Source: Cladosporium sp. IMV 00045
Taxonomy: Eukaryota; Ascomycota; Dothideomycetes; Cladosporiales; Cladosporiaceae
Direction of reading: 5' to 3'
DNA: 64,000 bases
NCBI GenBank assembly: GCA_001931905.2
Contig: MSJI02000853.1
Coordinates: forward strand, 89,375 to 153,374
Shown: one piece after another, positions 1 through 11,140 of the stretch
Layout: every line of letters begins with the position of its first letter
Numbering within the stretch: position 1 is the first letter of the stretch
The notes under the pieces: generated by a model
Told to the model about the DNA's origin: nothing
Seen by the model: the letters and a program-made list of their open reading frames with translations, nothing else
Databases searched by the model: none
Program-made: the position numbers and the translations under genes

Positions 1-793
1 AAGCTCGCGTACTTGTGATTCTTGGCTGGCGGACAAAGGAATGGGCTTCCGGTGAGGATTGAGAGGAGTGCCATCAGGCGCTGTTTGTGTTGTCATCGCT
101 GCTGTGGCTCTCGTGTGGTTCAATGGTGGAAGGCTGTCGGCGCATTGAAGTTGGTTGAAGTCGGAGGCGGAAGGTCAGGTTCGCCCGAGACTGACCGAGA
201 GCCCGCCGACGACCTCGAACCACGAGGTATTTACCTTTGCGCTACAGGGAACCTCACTTCACGATAGGAACAACGAATATTATGACCATACAGTCGCTCG
301 TTTGCCTGACAGAAGCTGTAGTCTCCCGAATGACACCGTTGGTGACTATTGGTCGAACGTCTGTTTCGCCTATGCAGTCGTCATTGGGAGGGCTATCTGC
401 TTGTGTGCTAGCCATGAATAAACAGATTCTAGAATGATAACATCGACCGAACGAGGAAATGGCACGCTATCAAAGCCATCGGCGTGACGCCGGAATGACT
501 TGAACCGTCTGCGATTCTCGGATCCCAAACGCACTTGTGTGCTCAGCCTTCTGTGCCATGGCAATACCTGTAGGCCTGCCTCAGTATGCGGGCCAGAGGC
601 GCCGCGTGATCCAATTGCAGCTGGTGGCGTGGTTACAGACCCGATCTGTACAGGAAGCTGACACAGTCAGCCTCGCGAGGCTCCCGCACGTCTACCTCAT
701 AATGTGGCAGCTCCCCGGCCTTGGTCAGAAATTGGATGGTCTATGTCCAATATTCTTCAACAACCGTCGCTCACCTCTTACCCATAACTCGAA
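1..793. other. Intergenic, no gene seen
   Basis: Only short open frames without recognisable protein character on either strand. It forms the upstream region of the NLR-like pseudogene that begins at 794. Confidence 0.5.
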
Positions 794-3700
794 ATGGCGA
801 CCGGCACTGAGGCCATCGCTATCGTTCAGCTCATCGACGCCTGCATCGGCATTACGTCGACGATCATCAACATCGGAAATGCCGTCAAAGATGCCCAAGG
901 ACTGCCTCCAAAGCTCAAAGAGCTGTCCGAGAAGATCCCTGCCATCGATGACCTACTGAGCGATGCACGCCAGAATTGCGAAGAAGGGAAGGTTTCCGAA
1001 TCCGCTGCTGAAAGCGCAAAACCGCTTCTTCAGCAGTGCGAGAAGGCCTTGGGTGAGTTGCGGGACATCTTCAGGAAAGCCTGTCCGAAAGATGGGGACA
1101 ATCGTGGGAAGCTTCTCTGGAAGGGAACACGGGCTGTCTTTCTGGGCAGGGAAAGCAATGTTCAGAAACTTCTCATGACGATTCAAGACAACCTGCGACT
1201 ACTGGAGCAGAGAAAAATTTACGAAATTGGCGATAAGCTTGATGAGCTGTAGCAGATCACAAGAGCTTGGCCGTGACGACCCTGGCAAATATGCGCATTC
1301 CGGGAGCGGCAATATTATCGCAAACGAAGGAGGAAACCCCACCAACAACATCCATAGTGGCACTGGCGATGTCATCCACGCGGGAACTTATTACAAGGGA
1401 AACCCGGGTACGTAAGTGCAGGGCAATGTGGCTTTCTTATTGGACGAGGTGTCTCTCTGATGAGACATGGCATTTGAAGGATCTCGGTATACTGCTTAGG
1501 GGTTACGCAACAATGTATTAGGCAGTATGGCATTTCATGACAGATGCCAGCAGCCATCCGTATTGCTCCACACATCTTATAAGCGTCAACCTCAATTCTG
1601 TCAATGTAGTTAGAGTGCACAACCCGTCCAACACAGGCCATGCTAACACTTAGTTTAACAGTTTTCACGCAGTTTGTGAACCAAAGTTCCGAACAGCAAG
1701 AAACACCTCCACTCCCAACATCGAATGTTCCCTTCCGACAAAATGCGGATTTTGTCGACCGTGCAACATTGACTGAACAAATCCATACCAAGCTGTCGGA
1801 CTCGGCAAGGGCTGCGTTGGTGGGACTTGGTGGAGTCGGGTAAGCATCAATCGAGCCGGGTAAATGGCCGCGCTAACGACAAGCAGGAAATCACAGCTTG
1901 CGATCAAGTATGCCCATCAAATGAGACAGCAAGACCCGAAATCCTGGGTGCTCTGGATACATGCCAGCAATGCAACACGGTTCGAAGAAAGCTTGAGAGA
2001 CGTTGCTGATCTGATCAAGCTGAAAGGCAGGTCTGATCCCAAGGCAAAAATCCTACTGCTATTCAAGAATTGGCTGCGTGACAACCGCGAAGAGAAATGG
2101 TTGGTGATCCTCGACAACGCTGACGATGCTGACTTTCTTGTGGCAATCCCGACGGATACCGATGAGGATCATTCTACACAAAGACCAATAGACTACTTCC
2201 CTTCATCTGACCATGGCTCACTGTTGATCACATCCCGAAACAAACAGGAGGCTTTGAAGCTAGTCCAGCGCAACGAATTGATCCAAGTGAAAGCAATGAG
2301 TGAAACTGAAGCAGAAGAGCTACTCGACAAAAAGCTTGGACTATCCGGCTCGGACAACCGACGCCTGGCTGTAGCACTTGAGTGCATACCCTTAGCGATC
2401 TCTCAGGCGGTAGCGTACATTGGTGAAGTGGGTTCGCTGTGTTCCGCCGGCGAGTACTGTGAGAAGATCAGGAAAGTCGCATGTCCCGACTGAGCCTTCT
2501 CCAACGACACGATCCAGACCTCAACCGAGACCGAGAGTCCAACAACTCAATCCTTCTGACCTGGCAAATATCATTCGAGCGTGTTCTTGAAACTAGGAAA
2601 TCTGCCGCCAACTTACTGTCAGTAATGAGTTTTTGCGATCGTGTCGCTATTCCAGCAACGCTCCTGCTTGAGGGTGTCGAAAACAACGATTCCTGGAACT
2701 CCGAATTTGAGAAAGATGTCGCAGTCCTTCGGAGCTTCTCGTTCATCTCAGAAACTGCGGCCAAGCGAACGTGGGAAATGCACAGGTTGGTCCAGGATGC
2801 AATGCTGATCTGGCTGAACGCCCAGAATGTGTTCGAAAAATGCCGTGATATATTCATCCACTGCCTTGACGAATCGCTTCTTGACGGCTACGAAAACTCA
2901 CGAGACCTACGAGCTGGTCAAAGATTGTTCCCTCATGCTAAGATAGCCGCGCAATATCGACCGGCAAGCAGAGATGCGCTTCTGGAATGGGCTTCAATCA
3001 TGCATAAGTCTTCTTTGTATCTGAATGAGCGAGGGGATCACATCGAAGCTTTGGAAATGGCGCGTGCGTCGAAGGATGTGAGAACAGCACAATTGGAACA
3101 AGACAACGAACTGACAGCAAGAAGTCTTAATATGATGGCGATGTCATATTGGCTCGAGGGACAATTCCAAGAAGCAGAAAACTTTCCAAGAATGGCGCTC
3201 GGGATCAAAGAACGCGTACTGGGAGCGGAAGATCCGAGCACACTCCACTACATGGACAATCTGGGACTAATTCTCCGGGACAGCAACCAGCTGGAAGAAG
3301 CAGAAATACTTCTGGGGAGGGTCTACAAGATATCGCAAGCGAAGTTTGGAGAAGAACACTTAGAAACAACCCACAGCTTGGTAAACTTAGCAACGATGCT
3401 TGGGAAACAGGAACGATAGAAAGAGGCAGAAGAGCTTCACGCAAAAGCTTTGCGGGTCAGACAGGCGGTATTCGGAACAAAGCATCCAAAGACGATACAC
3501 AGCATGCATTTGTCGGCAAGGACCTCTTCATTACAAGGAAAATGGATGGAGGCAGAAGCTCTCCAGTCGGAAGCATTAGCCTTGGCGAAAGAGGTGCTTG
3601 GAATGGGGCATCCAGATACGTATAAGTATATGAGGAATCTTGCGCTCGTTTACCATGCACAGAGACACTGGGTGGAAGCAGAGGGGCTGTATACACAAGT

Positions 3701-3956
3701 GCTCGATGGATTCAAGAAAACTTTAGGCTTACGGCACTCCGACACACTTGAGGCAATCCAAGACCTAGATGTCATCCAGCGGGAAATGAAAGAGCATGCA
3801 ACGCCCAAATCAAACGAAGAAATGACCTTGGCAGACCGCAGCAAAGAGGCGCCGTCACTCGAAAACGGCAGCATGGTGCCAGGAATGCCTTTCAGCAGTA
3901 GGACCGGCAGCCCTACCAGCGAATGTGGAACGGTGTTAGGGGGAAAGAGAACATAG
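794..3956 (+). pseudogene. NLR-like STAND receptor (SesA-like N-terminus, NB-ARC, TPR), decayed
   Basis: The intact family are cytosolic NTPase receptors of the fungal NLR type that control non-self recognition and cell death. The N-terminal ~150 residues (794-1250) are helical and resemble the SesA/NACHT-N type domain of fungal STAND proteins. A Gly/Asn-rich linker (about 1300-1400) follows. After an intron at about 1408-1661 comes a P-loop split by a second intron (1840-1886, branch CTAAC): GLGGVG joined to KSQLAIKYAH. NB-ARC features follow (WLVILDNADD about 2099-2128; GSLLITSRN about 2217-2243), then four or more ~42-residue TPRs (about 3030-3750). Four lesions break it: TAG at 1250-1252, a frame change at about 1260, a frame change at about 2474-2478 (one base missing in an A run) and TAG at 3417-3419 inside the TPRs. 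Homology continues across each lesion. Both TAGs fit C-to-T change at CpA (CAG to TAG, TGG to TAG), as RIP produces. Exon boundaries are inferred by eye. Confidence 0.75.
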
Positions 3957-4446
3957 CAGGCATGTCTGAGACTGACGTCTGTTGCATCATGTGCAGCATC
4001 TTGGATGGCAGAAAAGCCTCGAAACATATTCATGAGGTAGTATTGACAGAAACACTGCGTTTATGCAGAGACAGTTTACACAGATTCGTTCCAGAGATGA
4101 GCATTAGTATTTCTTCAGAAGAACGAGGGCTTACTTTGTTAAATGTCGCTAACCTAAGCCGGTGTCAAGCCACAAAAGAGTAGTGTCACTATTTGATATT
4201 GGCAGATAACATAATCCCTTGATCGAATGCTTCTCCATTGAATGATACAAAACACACAGAAATTTTCGCTCAGCCCGACTTCGATAAGAAAATCTTTCTA
4301 GATTCGAATCATGCCAGACGAGCGAAGCAACGAGCCAAAGGAGCGACTTGAACCTCGTCCGTCTTCACACAGGCCCTTACCTCATCAACCAATGCCTTCA
4401 ATCTTTGGGTACCCTAAGCTAATCGACTGTCCAGATGTTGCAACAT
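3957..4446. other. Intergenic, no gene seen
   Basis: This lies between the 3' end of the receptor pseudogene and the 3' end of the convergent LPMO gene. No feature was recognised. Confidence 0.5.
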
Positions 4447-5534
4447 CTAAGCCCTGAAAGAGCGGCGAATGTACTGCACCTCGCAGTCCTGCTGGTTGGC
4501 TTGGACGGGAGCGCCGTTGTTTGAGTCAGAGCCCCAAGAATTCTCATGCTGCTGACTCTGCTGGCTGTTGTCGCCGTTGGAGGGTGCACCCCAGGAGTTG
4601 CCTTGCTGCTGCTCGTTGCCGTTCTCAGTGGAGACGCTCTCCTCTTGGGAAGAAGACTCAGAGTTGGAGTTGGAAGATCCGGAAGAGCTAGAGTTGGAAG
4701 AAGACGAGGAAGATTCGCCGCCGTTGACAACGGTAGCATCGCTGGACCCATCTGCCGAGCCCCACGTGGAGCCACCAGGAATGAGAGCCGGGCCGACAGT
4801 GTAAGGGTATTCGGAGACGTCAGTCCAGATGTTGAACATGACAGCCTCGTCATCGGGCTGAACACCACCGGGAATGCTGATGGTCTCCATATCGGGAAGG
4901 GAGTCGACGGTGGAGCCCTCGACCTTCAGCTGACCGCAAGCGTAATAGTACTCAGCGCCATCCGGGGAGCCCTGAGCGCCGTGAATCGCAACATGCTCGA
5001 CGCGGACGAGGTACTCGCCGTCGGGAATGGTTTCCGGGATCGTGAAAGAGATGCCGGGCTCGCCCCAGGTGCACCAGGCGTCGGTCAGAGCTCCCTCGTT
5101 ACCAGGGTCGGAGCAGAAGAGAGTGTCCTGGATCTTGAACCATTCGCCGGAGCCGTCGTCGGACTTGACGTCGTCGGAGAGGGACATGTAGACCTGGGCG
5201 GGGCCTGGATTGTCGTTAGTCAGTGCACCTGTTTGTGAGAGCATGGGCGTGACATACCAGGGTGCTCGATAGAGTTCATGCCAAAGGCACCGTTGAAGGC
5301 AACAGAATCACCCGGGCCGACGGTGTAGACATCGGTGTTGGCGCCGCTCTCACCACCGGGCTGGCAGCGGAAGTCGTTCTCGAGGATCTCCTGACCCTTG
5401 GTGGGCATGTAGCCACGAGTGTGCTCACGGATGTAGCCAGTGCCGATCTCTTCACCGTTCACCTCGAGCCTGTCGAAGGTGTAGTGAGCGCGCACAGCGG
5501 CGGCGAGAGCGATAATGGAAGCGGTGGTCTTCAT
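4447..5534 (-). CDS. AA9 family lytic polysaccharide monooxygenase (secreted)
   Basis: Copper enzyme that oxidatively cleaves cellulose or hemicellulose outside the cell. Two exons (5534-5258 and 5204-4447) flank a 53-bp intron with GTATGT donor and CTAAC branch point, giving 344 residues. A signal peptide of ~16 residues would be cut before HYTF, leaving His17 as N-terminal copper ligand. The second copper His is H91 in IEHPG-PAQVYM, encoded across the intron. The conserved VEHVAIHGAQ segment and the axial Tyr (Y179 in EYYYACGQLKV) are present, so the active site looks complete. After ~residue 225 a long Ser/Asn/Gln-rich tail with NSWG repeats replaces a cellulose-binding module, and the protein ends RRSFRA. 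A TATA-like motif in the 5' region (about 5718, minus strand) is plausible. Function is firm at family level; the substrate is unknown. Confidence 0.9.
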
Positions 5535-7343
5535 TTTGGAAGTATGTGTTCTGAGGTGGTTTTTTTGAGGAAAATGTGTGTGAAAGGATTGGGAATCAAT
5601 CTTCGATCAACGAAGATGAATAACGAATGAATGAGTCTGTAACGAGAGAATGTTGCTGAAGGAAATGTACTGAATGTGTTTGCACAATACAACTTACATG
5701 CTGCTGGAGAGCGCCCATCTTATACCGTGACACACAAAGTAGTCAGACGAGCGCTAAGCCAGACTTCTTCCCTGCCCATGTCGATATCCATCTTGGCCAC
5801 AAAGTCAGATAGTCGGAAACGAGCGTGAACTCCACTCGCTTGGACTGACTAGGCGCCTTGTCGAATGTACCAAGCGAGCAAAGTGCAAGGCGCCATGTGT
5901 TATTGTCAGAGATAGATTTGACAGTCTTCTCGAAATGGATCAAAATGTGTCCGAGCGAGGTGTTTGGCAGGAGTTTGCGACAGTCGGCTCGCTTGTGGCG
6001 TCTCGTCTTTTGTCCACCCCGGACATGGTTCTTGACGCCAGTGCGTCTGCGTGGTGGGTCGCTTGCTTGACCGAGGACTCGGCGAGATTGAGGTCGTGTA
6101 TCTTGGATACGAGATGCAGACTTTGATGATCTTGGAGAGAGCTTCCGATTTGGATGCCGCGGCCTTCTGCGAGGGGAGTCAATGTTACAGCACCAGGAGT
6201 CAGGAGCTCACACCTGTAGCATTCCCAATCAATGAACTCGTGCAGTCTTGGGCATCATCTTGTCGCACTCTCAAAGTTTGCGCATTAGCAACAAAATGTC
6301 GCTTGCACGGTTCTGACGGCCTTGGCGTTTCAGGCTCTCTGGCCAGCCATCCACCTCCATCGATTTAGATTGCACCCAAGTCGATGTTCTCTGGTGTTTC
6401 CCCACCAAGCGTTCGATCGAGCATTAGCGATTCCGTGATAGAGTTTTTTTTTTGAGCTTTTTCGGGCGTTCGTCAAGAAGCGTAAAGCGCCATTCGGGTC
6501 ATCCATAAGGCAGGGGACTGCCGTGTCGTATTGCTCGTATTGTGGCAAGTCGCTTGCGAATGCGAAGCGTGCTGTTAGACCAGAGAGATTCATCCGTTTC
6601 CCAAATTGATGAAATGCGCCTTCCAAGGTAAAGAGCAGAGAGATTATTGTTGAGAGCCGTGAAAGGGTGGAGACCTCGGCGCGTCTCTACGAAGGATGAA
6701 GCGGCCCGTGATTGCCGCTTGTGCTCATGGTCGTCAGAAGATGTCTAGACATCTGAAGTTGATGTTCGATAATCTGGCAAGTAGAATGTAATCGCTTTCG
6801 ACAATACACAAGAAGCAAGTGAAGTCAAAATAACACCCATCAGCTTGGGTGATAGGGTTAGGGCACACAGTAGGGTTGGTGGTACAGGGCTTTGGGGGTG
6901 CAGACTTCACGTCTCAGTTTCCCACGAGCATCATTGCAGATGTGTATATATACAGTAACTTTCGATGAACAGTCCCGAGGATTAGTCAAGCTTACCAGTG
7001 GGCATCGTTAGACGTTGCAAGAGCTATCATTGGTTTCAAATACCCACGCGACTCTGCCCGGTCAAAGAGTTCTTGCGCCATACTACGTCGAGTTATTGTT
7101 TAGGACATAGAAGGTTCTGATGCCATACACACATTCAAAACGCGTAGACTGGTTAAGAAAGCATATGGTGTATTCTAGGTACTGTTCATTGAAGTTGCTT
7201 TACGTTAAAGCAGTGGATGGAGAACAGAAAAGCTTCACTGCCTCTCCTCGCCTTGTTCAACTTCTCCCTCATTTCGCAATCCACCATAACAAGCGCAACG
7301 GTTTCGACGTCGTCCCAATTCAACCCAGCACAAAGCATCTCCA
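5535..7343. other. Intergenic, 1.8 kb, no gene seen
   Basis: Holds the presumed AA9 promoter (right end of the LPMO gene). A TG-rich patch with a single TAGGGTTAGGG lies near 6855 and a T run near 6446. Open frames here are short and unconvincing. Confidence 0.45.
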
Positions 7344-9524
7344 TCAAGCGACGACGAACGTGTTAGCATCCCAATCATACTTCCTCCCCAGCCTACCCGC
7401 CAAAAAGAGCAGCTGGTACCCCTCAACCTCAGACGCATGCGGCCTGTGCAATGTGATCGGTGTGCCGTTCATTGAAGCCGACGGGGTGAAATGGTACATT
7501 GAACCCCAGCGGGGCGTCATGGAGAAGCCCAAGTCCGCCATCGCGGATTCGAAATCTGCCCATGCCGCGGAACCGCGTGCTTTGGATTTGCAGAAGAGGT
7601 TGGCGAAGAAAGACGCTGTTGACGCTTTCACTGTGAACCGCTGCGGTGGCTCGATCGGTGCAGGCGGGGGGATATCTGGAGGAGCTGCGATGGTGTGGAC
7701 GGGCGATGTGGCAGGACGTGTCTTCTCTTTTGTTTTTTGAGGAGTCGGATGCAGATCGACCGAGGATGGTGGATCTGTCGGGAGCGGGACGTACGTCGTT
7801 TGCTTGTCGGCTTTGTCCTTTTTGCCTTTCGCCTGTGTGTACATCTCTTCTAGGTCTCGCAAGGAGTCTTGCACGGTGCCGTCATAGAGAGCCCCCAAGG
7901 TTGCTGTTCCCGTTTCTTTGAGAATGAAGTCATCCAGTGCGGTGACAGCATCGCTAGCTGTCTGCGATTCGAGAAAGTCGTCTGTCTTGGATAGGGAGTC
8001 TCCAAAGTCGGCCTCCGCTTTCAGGTTGCTCAACTTGCCATCCATCTCCTTGGATCGAGCGGTGAATAGAAGCCCAGACTTGCTTGAGGCGGGTACCATG
8101 GGAATCGTAGTGGACATATTGTATATGAAAGTGACGATGATGACCAGTTCTCCCAGCGCAGCCATCTCCGGGTCGCTGAGTTTCTGCTGGTCTTCTAGGT
8201 ATAGAGCATGGTGCTCGTCCAGCTTTTGTATCCATTCCAGGGCGGCGTCAGGGGCAGTATCCGGATGACAGAGTCGAAGGATGTAGTGGAGGTGGGGGTT
8301 GGAAACAGTACAGTCTCCTGGCTGTCCCTTCATAACGATCTTTGACTGACCCGTGGAATTGTTTGTGACGCGCCTGAAACGCTTGCTCGCCATGCGTGGG
8401 GTCGGTGCAATCCTGTGCTTGAAGCTAGCTTGACTCCGACGATACTCGAGGTGACATGCGTTCGAAAGCTCTTGTTTGATGAGGGTTCGTTTGATCTTGT
8501 TGGGCGCGTCTTTGAATAGCTGGAGAAGACGAATGATGTAGTCCCAAATCGCGACGCATTTGACGGTCGTGGTCATGGTGTCGAAGAAGGCTGCATGTAT
8601 GTCGCGATGCGTGAACGCCGGAATGGTTCGGCCTCGATCGTCAAAGACGAGCTCTGCGCGACTTGAAAACGTGGCGTTGACACCTTGGTGGAGTACAACC
8701 GGCTCTGATCTCAGAAGATGTAGGAAGTCTTCCAGTGCGGCCTTCGACTCCGTCGCTTGCTCACATAACTCTGTGATGGAGCTCTTGGCTTCGACTTTGA
8801 GGTTATAAAGCGCAGCAGACAGTGCTTTGTTGACACTCGTCTCGGGGGCCTTCTGAGCGATCGTTTCGGATGCTAGGCCAAGTGTTTTTTCTACGACATC
8901 ATTGAGTAGTCGCAAGAGCGTTGCTTGTCGGAGTAGAATTGCATTACCGACTCCACACGATGCGATGTAGCGATCGGCATATGCTGGCGGCAGACCTGCA
9001 AACAGCTTGGTCGCGTCGTGATGCTCGAGAGTCCGTCCGTACATTTTGCCGTCGAGAAAAACGACCTTTGCTCCGTCCGGGGCTTGCTGTCTATTCGGGT
9101 CTACTGTCCCGTTCATCGCCTTCTCAACCGTCTCTCGGTCCCCAAGCGCTCCATCAGCACCGTTGTCAAGCTGATCGGGTAGTGCTGTCAACGCTCGAAA
9201 CTTGAAGATGTTCAGAAAGTGACTTGGCTGGGAGCTCATGTCCCGCACGTTGTACTCTGGGATGAGAGCGCAGAATTCCGGATTAGTGCGATCGTAGCGT
9301 GTTTTAGGTGGCTGGCTACCGACGCAAGCCTGTTTAACTGCTTTCTCGCGTTGCTTCTTGGTGAACTTGTGCCAAAGGTTGTCCACCTCCATGCCGACGT
9401 TGTGATATTTCTGCGCGAGATCACGATGCAACACTTGCGGATCCGGAAAAGCCATCTCTATGACGACCCTGACTTCTTGCAGCGGCATGGTAGCAGTGTG
9501 ATCTTGACCTGGAGTCTGATTCAT
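7344..9524 (-). CDS. Ipa-like fungal protein with C-terminal HicA-like domain
   Basis: Single-exon protein of 726 residues of unknown function. The frame is open upstream to an ATG at 9740, but the first 72 residues look like read-through of leader. The Met at 9524 (MNQTPGQDHT) shortly precedes the conserved start of the family, so it is preferred. The N-terminal part (LHRDLAQKYHNVG, then IPEYNVRDM) matches from memory a set of Pezizomycotina proteins sometimes named 'ipa protein'. Residues ~640-726 hold the family's small C-terminal domain: W-x-D-F-x-x-A-M-x-x-L-G-F, G-S-M-Y-H-F, H-R-P-H and G-R-x-x-x-Y-D-W. It resembles the HicA/dsRNA-binding-like fold with the GS..F and H-x-P-H core. A Pro/Lys/Thr-rich linker precedes it (~residues 575-640). 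No signal peptide or membrane segment is seen. Family assignment is moderate; biochemical role is unknown. Confidence 0.7.
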   Translation of the reverse strand: MNQTPGQDHTATMPLQEVRVVIEMAFPDPQVLHRDLAQKYHNVGMEVDNLWHKFTKKQREKAVKQACVGSQPPKTRYDRTNPEFCALIPEYNVRDMSSQPSHFLNIFKFRALTALPDQLDNGADGALGDRETVEKAMNGTVDPNRQQAPDGAKVVFLDGKMYGRTLEHHDATKLFAGLPPAYADRYIASCGVGNAILLRQATLLRLLNDVVEKTLGLASETIAQKAPETSVNKALSAALYNLKVEAKSSITELCEQATESKAALEDFLHLLRSEPVVLHQGVNATFSSRAELVFDDRGRTIPAFTHRDIHAAFFDTMTTTVKCVAIWDYIIRLLQLFKDAPNKIKRTLIKQELSNACHLEYRRSQASFKHRIAPTPRMASKRFRRVTNNSTGQSKIVMKGQPGDCTVSNPHLHYILRLCHPDTAPDAALEWIQKLDEHHALYLEDQQKLSDPEMAALGELVIIVTFIYNMSTTIPMVPASSKSGLLFTARSKEMDGKLSNLKAEADFGDSLSKTDDFLESQTASDAVTALDDFILKETGTATLGALYDGTVQDSLRDLEEMYTQAKGKKDKADKQTTYVPLPTDPPSSVDLHPTPQKTKEKTRPATSPVHTIAAPPDIPPPAPIEPPQRFTVKASTASFFANLFCKSKARGSAAWADFESAMADLGFSMTPRWGSMYHFTPSASMNGTPITLHRPHASEVEGYQLLFLAGRLGRKYDWDANTFVVA

Positions 9525-11140
9525 GTTGGTGGAGTTGGCTAGGAATCGCGAGGTGTCAATACAACAAAGTGCTTGCTCAGCGGCGTTGAGATGGATGTAG
9601 AGGGAAGAGTGTGAGAGGAAGTAGAAGCTCGCTTGAAAGACACCGTTACGAATTGTGAACTGTAGATTGAAGTGCGCGTTATGTGCAGCGCTAGCACTTC
9701 GGTCCTTAGGCAGGCGACATCTGCTGCGTTCACTGATCATCTAAGGAATGGGGTATGAAACATCACATCTACGGTGGGGTTCCCGGGCATCTGGATGGAC
9801 AGGTAGATTCCTCGATCAGGCATCAGCAGAAGCCGCGGATTGCCGCATCCAAGAGTTGTCACGCACCTCCTATCACGTCACACTCTTGTTGATATCGCGT
9901 CGCACTCTTGTTGAGATCGCGTCTCACTCTCGACGGCCGGACAAATCCAAGGGTATCAGAGCAATTGTTCTGCACCAAAGCATGCATTCTAATGAGTATC
10001 GACTGCACGCACGGTCTTTTCATATGAGGGAATCCTTCGTGGCTTTCTATTATCTGGGCACTGGACAGATGTCAGCGTCGCTAAATCTTTTTCTCGGCGT
10101 TGTTTCTTTCGACGAACTAAGACTTATTACTGGTTCTCAGCACTGACAAGCGTAATAGAAGCAGTTAGCTTAGGAGTAGATGGATGAATTTCATTGACTA
10201 ATCACACACCTTTGTTGCCGGACCACGTGTGTGTTGGAGATGAAAGAACTTATCGATGCGCTGCCTTTTTGTGATCATTGTCCTAGGATGAACATTTACG
10301 ACTGATTGATAGCACGCAATGATTAACGAGCATATATAACTTATTAAATGTAAATTGTGTCTTTTGACGCGTATCTACCTGACTGCTTGATGTCAATGAA
10401 AGCACTCTATGCCATTGTCCTCGACATTTTACACTTACAGATGGCAAGCAGCGATGGGCATCTTGCTAACAGTCACTGACTCCATTGATCGATGCGGCAC
10501 CTTCGATGCCTGATGTCCAAGCACTTAAGATATGGCAATACATATGCGTTCTTTGCATCCATTTCCCCCAATACTGGTCTTGCTGGCTAACAGCACCGAC
10601 CAACCTGCTGGGAGACACCAACCTCTCACTGTTTCGGTCAGTACCCTTTACGTCAAGGTTGACAAGAGTTCGGCATCATCACATCAATGAACACATGTAT
10701 TTGTGTATTTCAGTGACTGAAAACGGAATGCTTTTGCTAGAGAAGAACAAAGAAGGAGGCGTGGTGACGTCTGCATAAGCCTAACCCAACGGTCTGGAAT
10801 GCACTCGGACCAAGGACCGTTGATAGGCTGTTGCGATAAGGTACAATAGTGGATCATCCCCGCGTCTGTGGAGAGAGGTCGAGTCCAGTCGAGTCCACAC
10901 GAGGCTGAGCGAGAGCTGATAGATCCTCGCTGACCTAAACATCACCATCCCACCAGTCCGGTAACCTCAAAATCTACTAATTCAATCGCCAATACCAACA
11001 TACCCACGCGAAGACACGCGTCTGAATCGCAAGCCAGCGACGATTCTGTTTCCCACCGTCGCCAAGCCAGCCGCTGCTGCATACGGCCGAGATCGCGTGA
11101 CGGCTACTTACACGCCCATTGCCGTTGGCGGCCGCGCCTC
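9525..11140. other. Intergenic between divergent genes, 1.6 kb
   Basis: It separates the Ipa-like gene (minus) from the phosphodiesterase gene (plus). It holds a small tandem repeat at 9879-9934 and two adjacent copies of GTCGAGTCCA at 10879-10898. No protein-like frame was found. Confidence 0.5.
9879..9934. repeat. 22-bp tandem repeat, about 2.5 copies
   Basis: Units at 9879-9900 and 9901-9922 differ at only two positions; a degenerate third start follows to about 9934. Core CACTCTTGTTGA.ATCGCGT. Its meaning is unknown. Confidence 0.7.

Noticed and set aside
2470..2490. Explaining the NLR frame change at ~2475 by an intron
   Set aside because: No GT-AG pair of intron length joins the frames without removing conserved NB-ARC sequence.
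6850..6865. TAGGGTTAGGG, telomere-like repeat
   Set aside because: Only about two units, inside ordinary sequence; not enough for an interstitial telomere.
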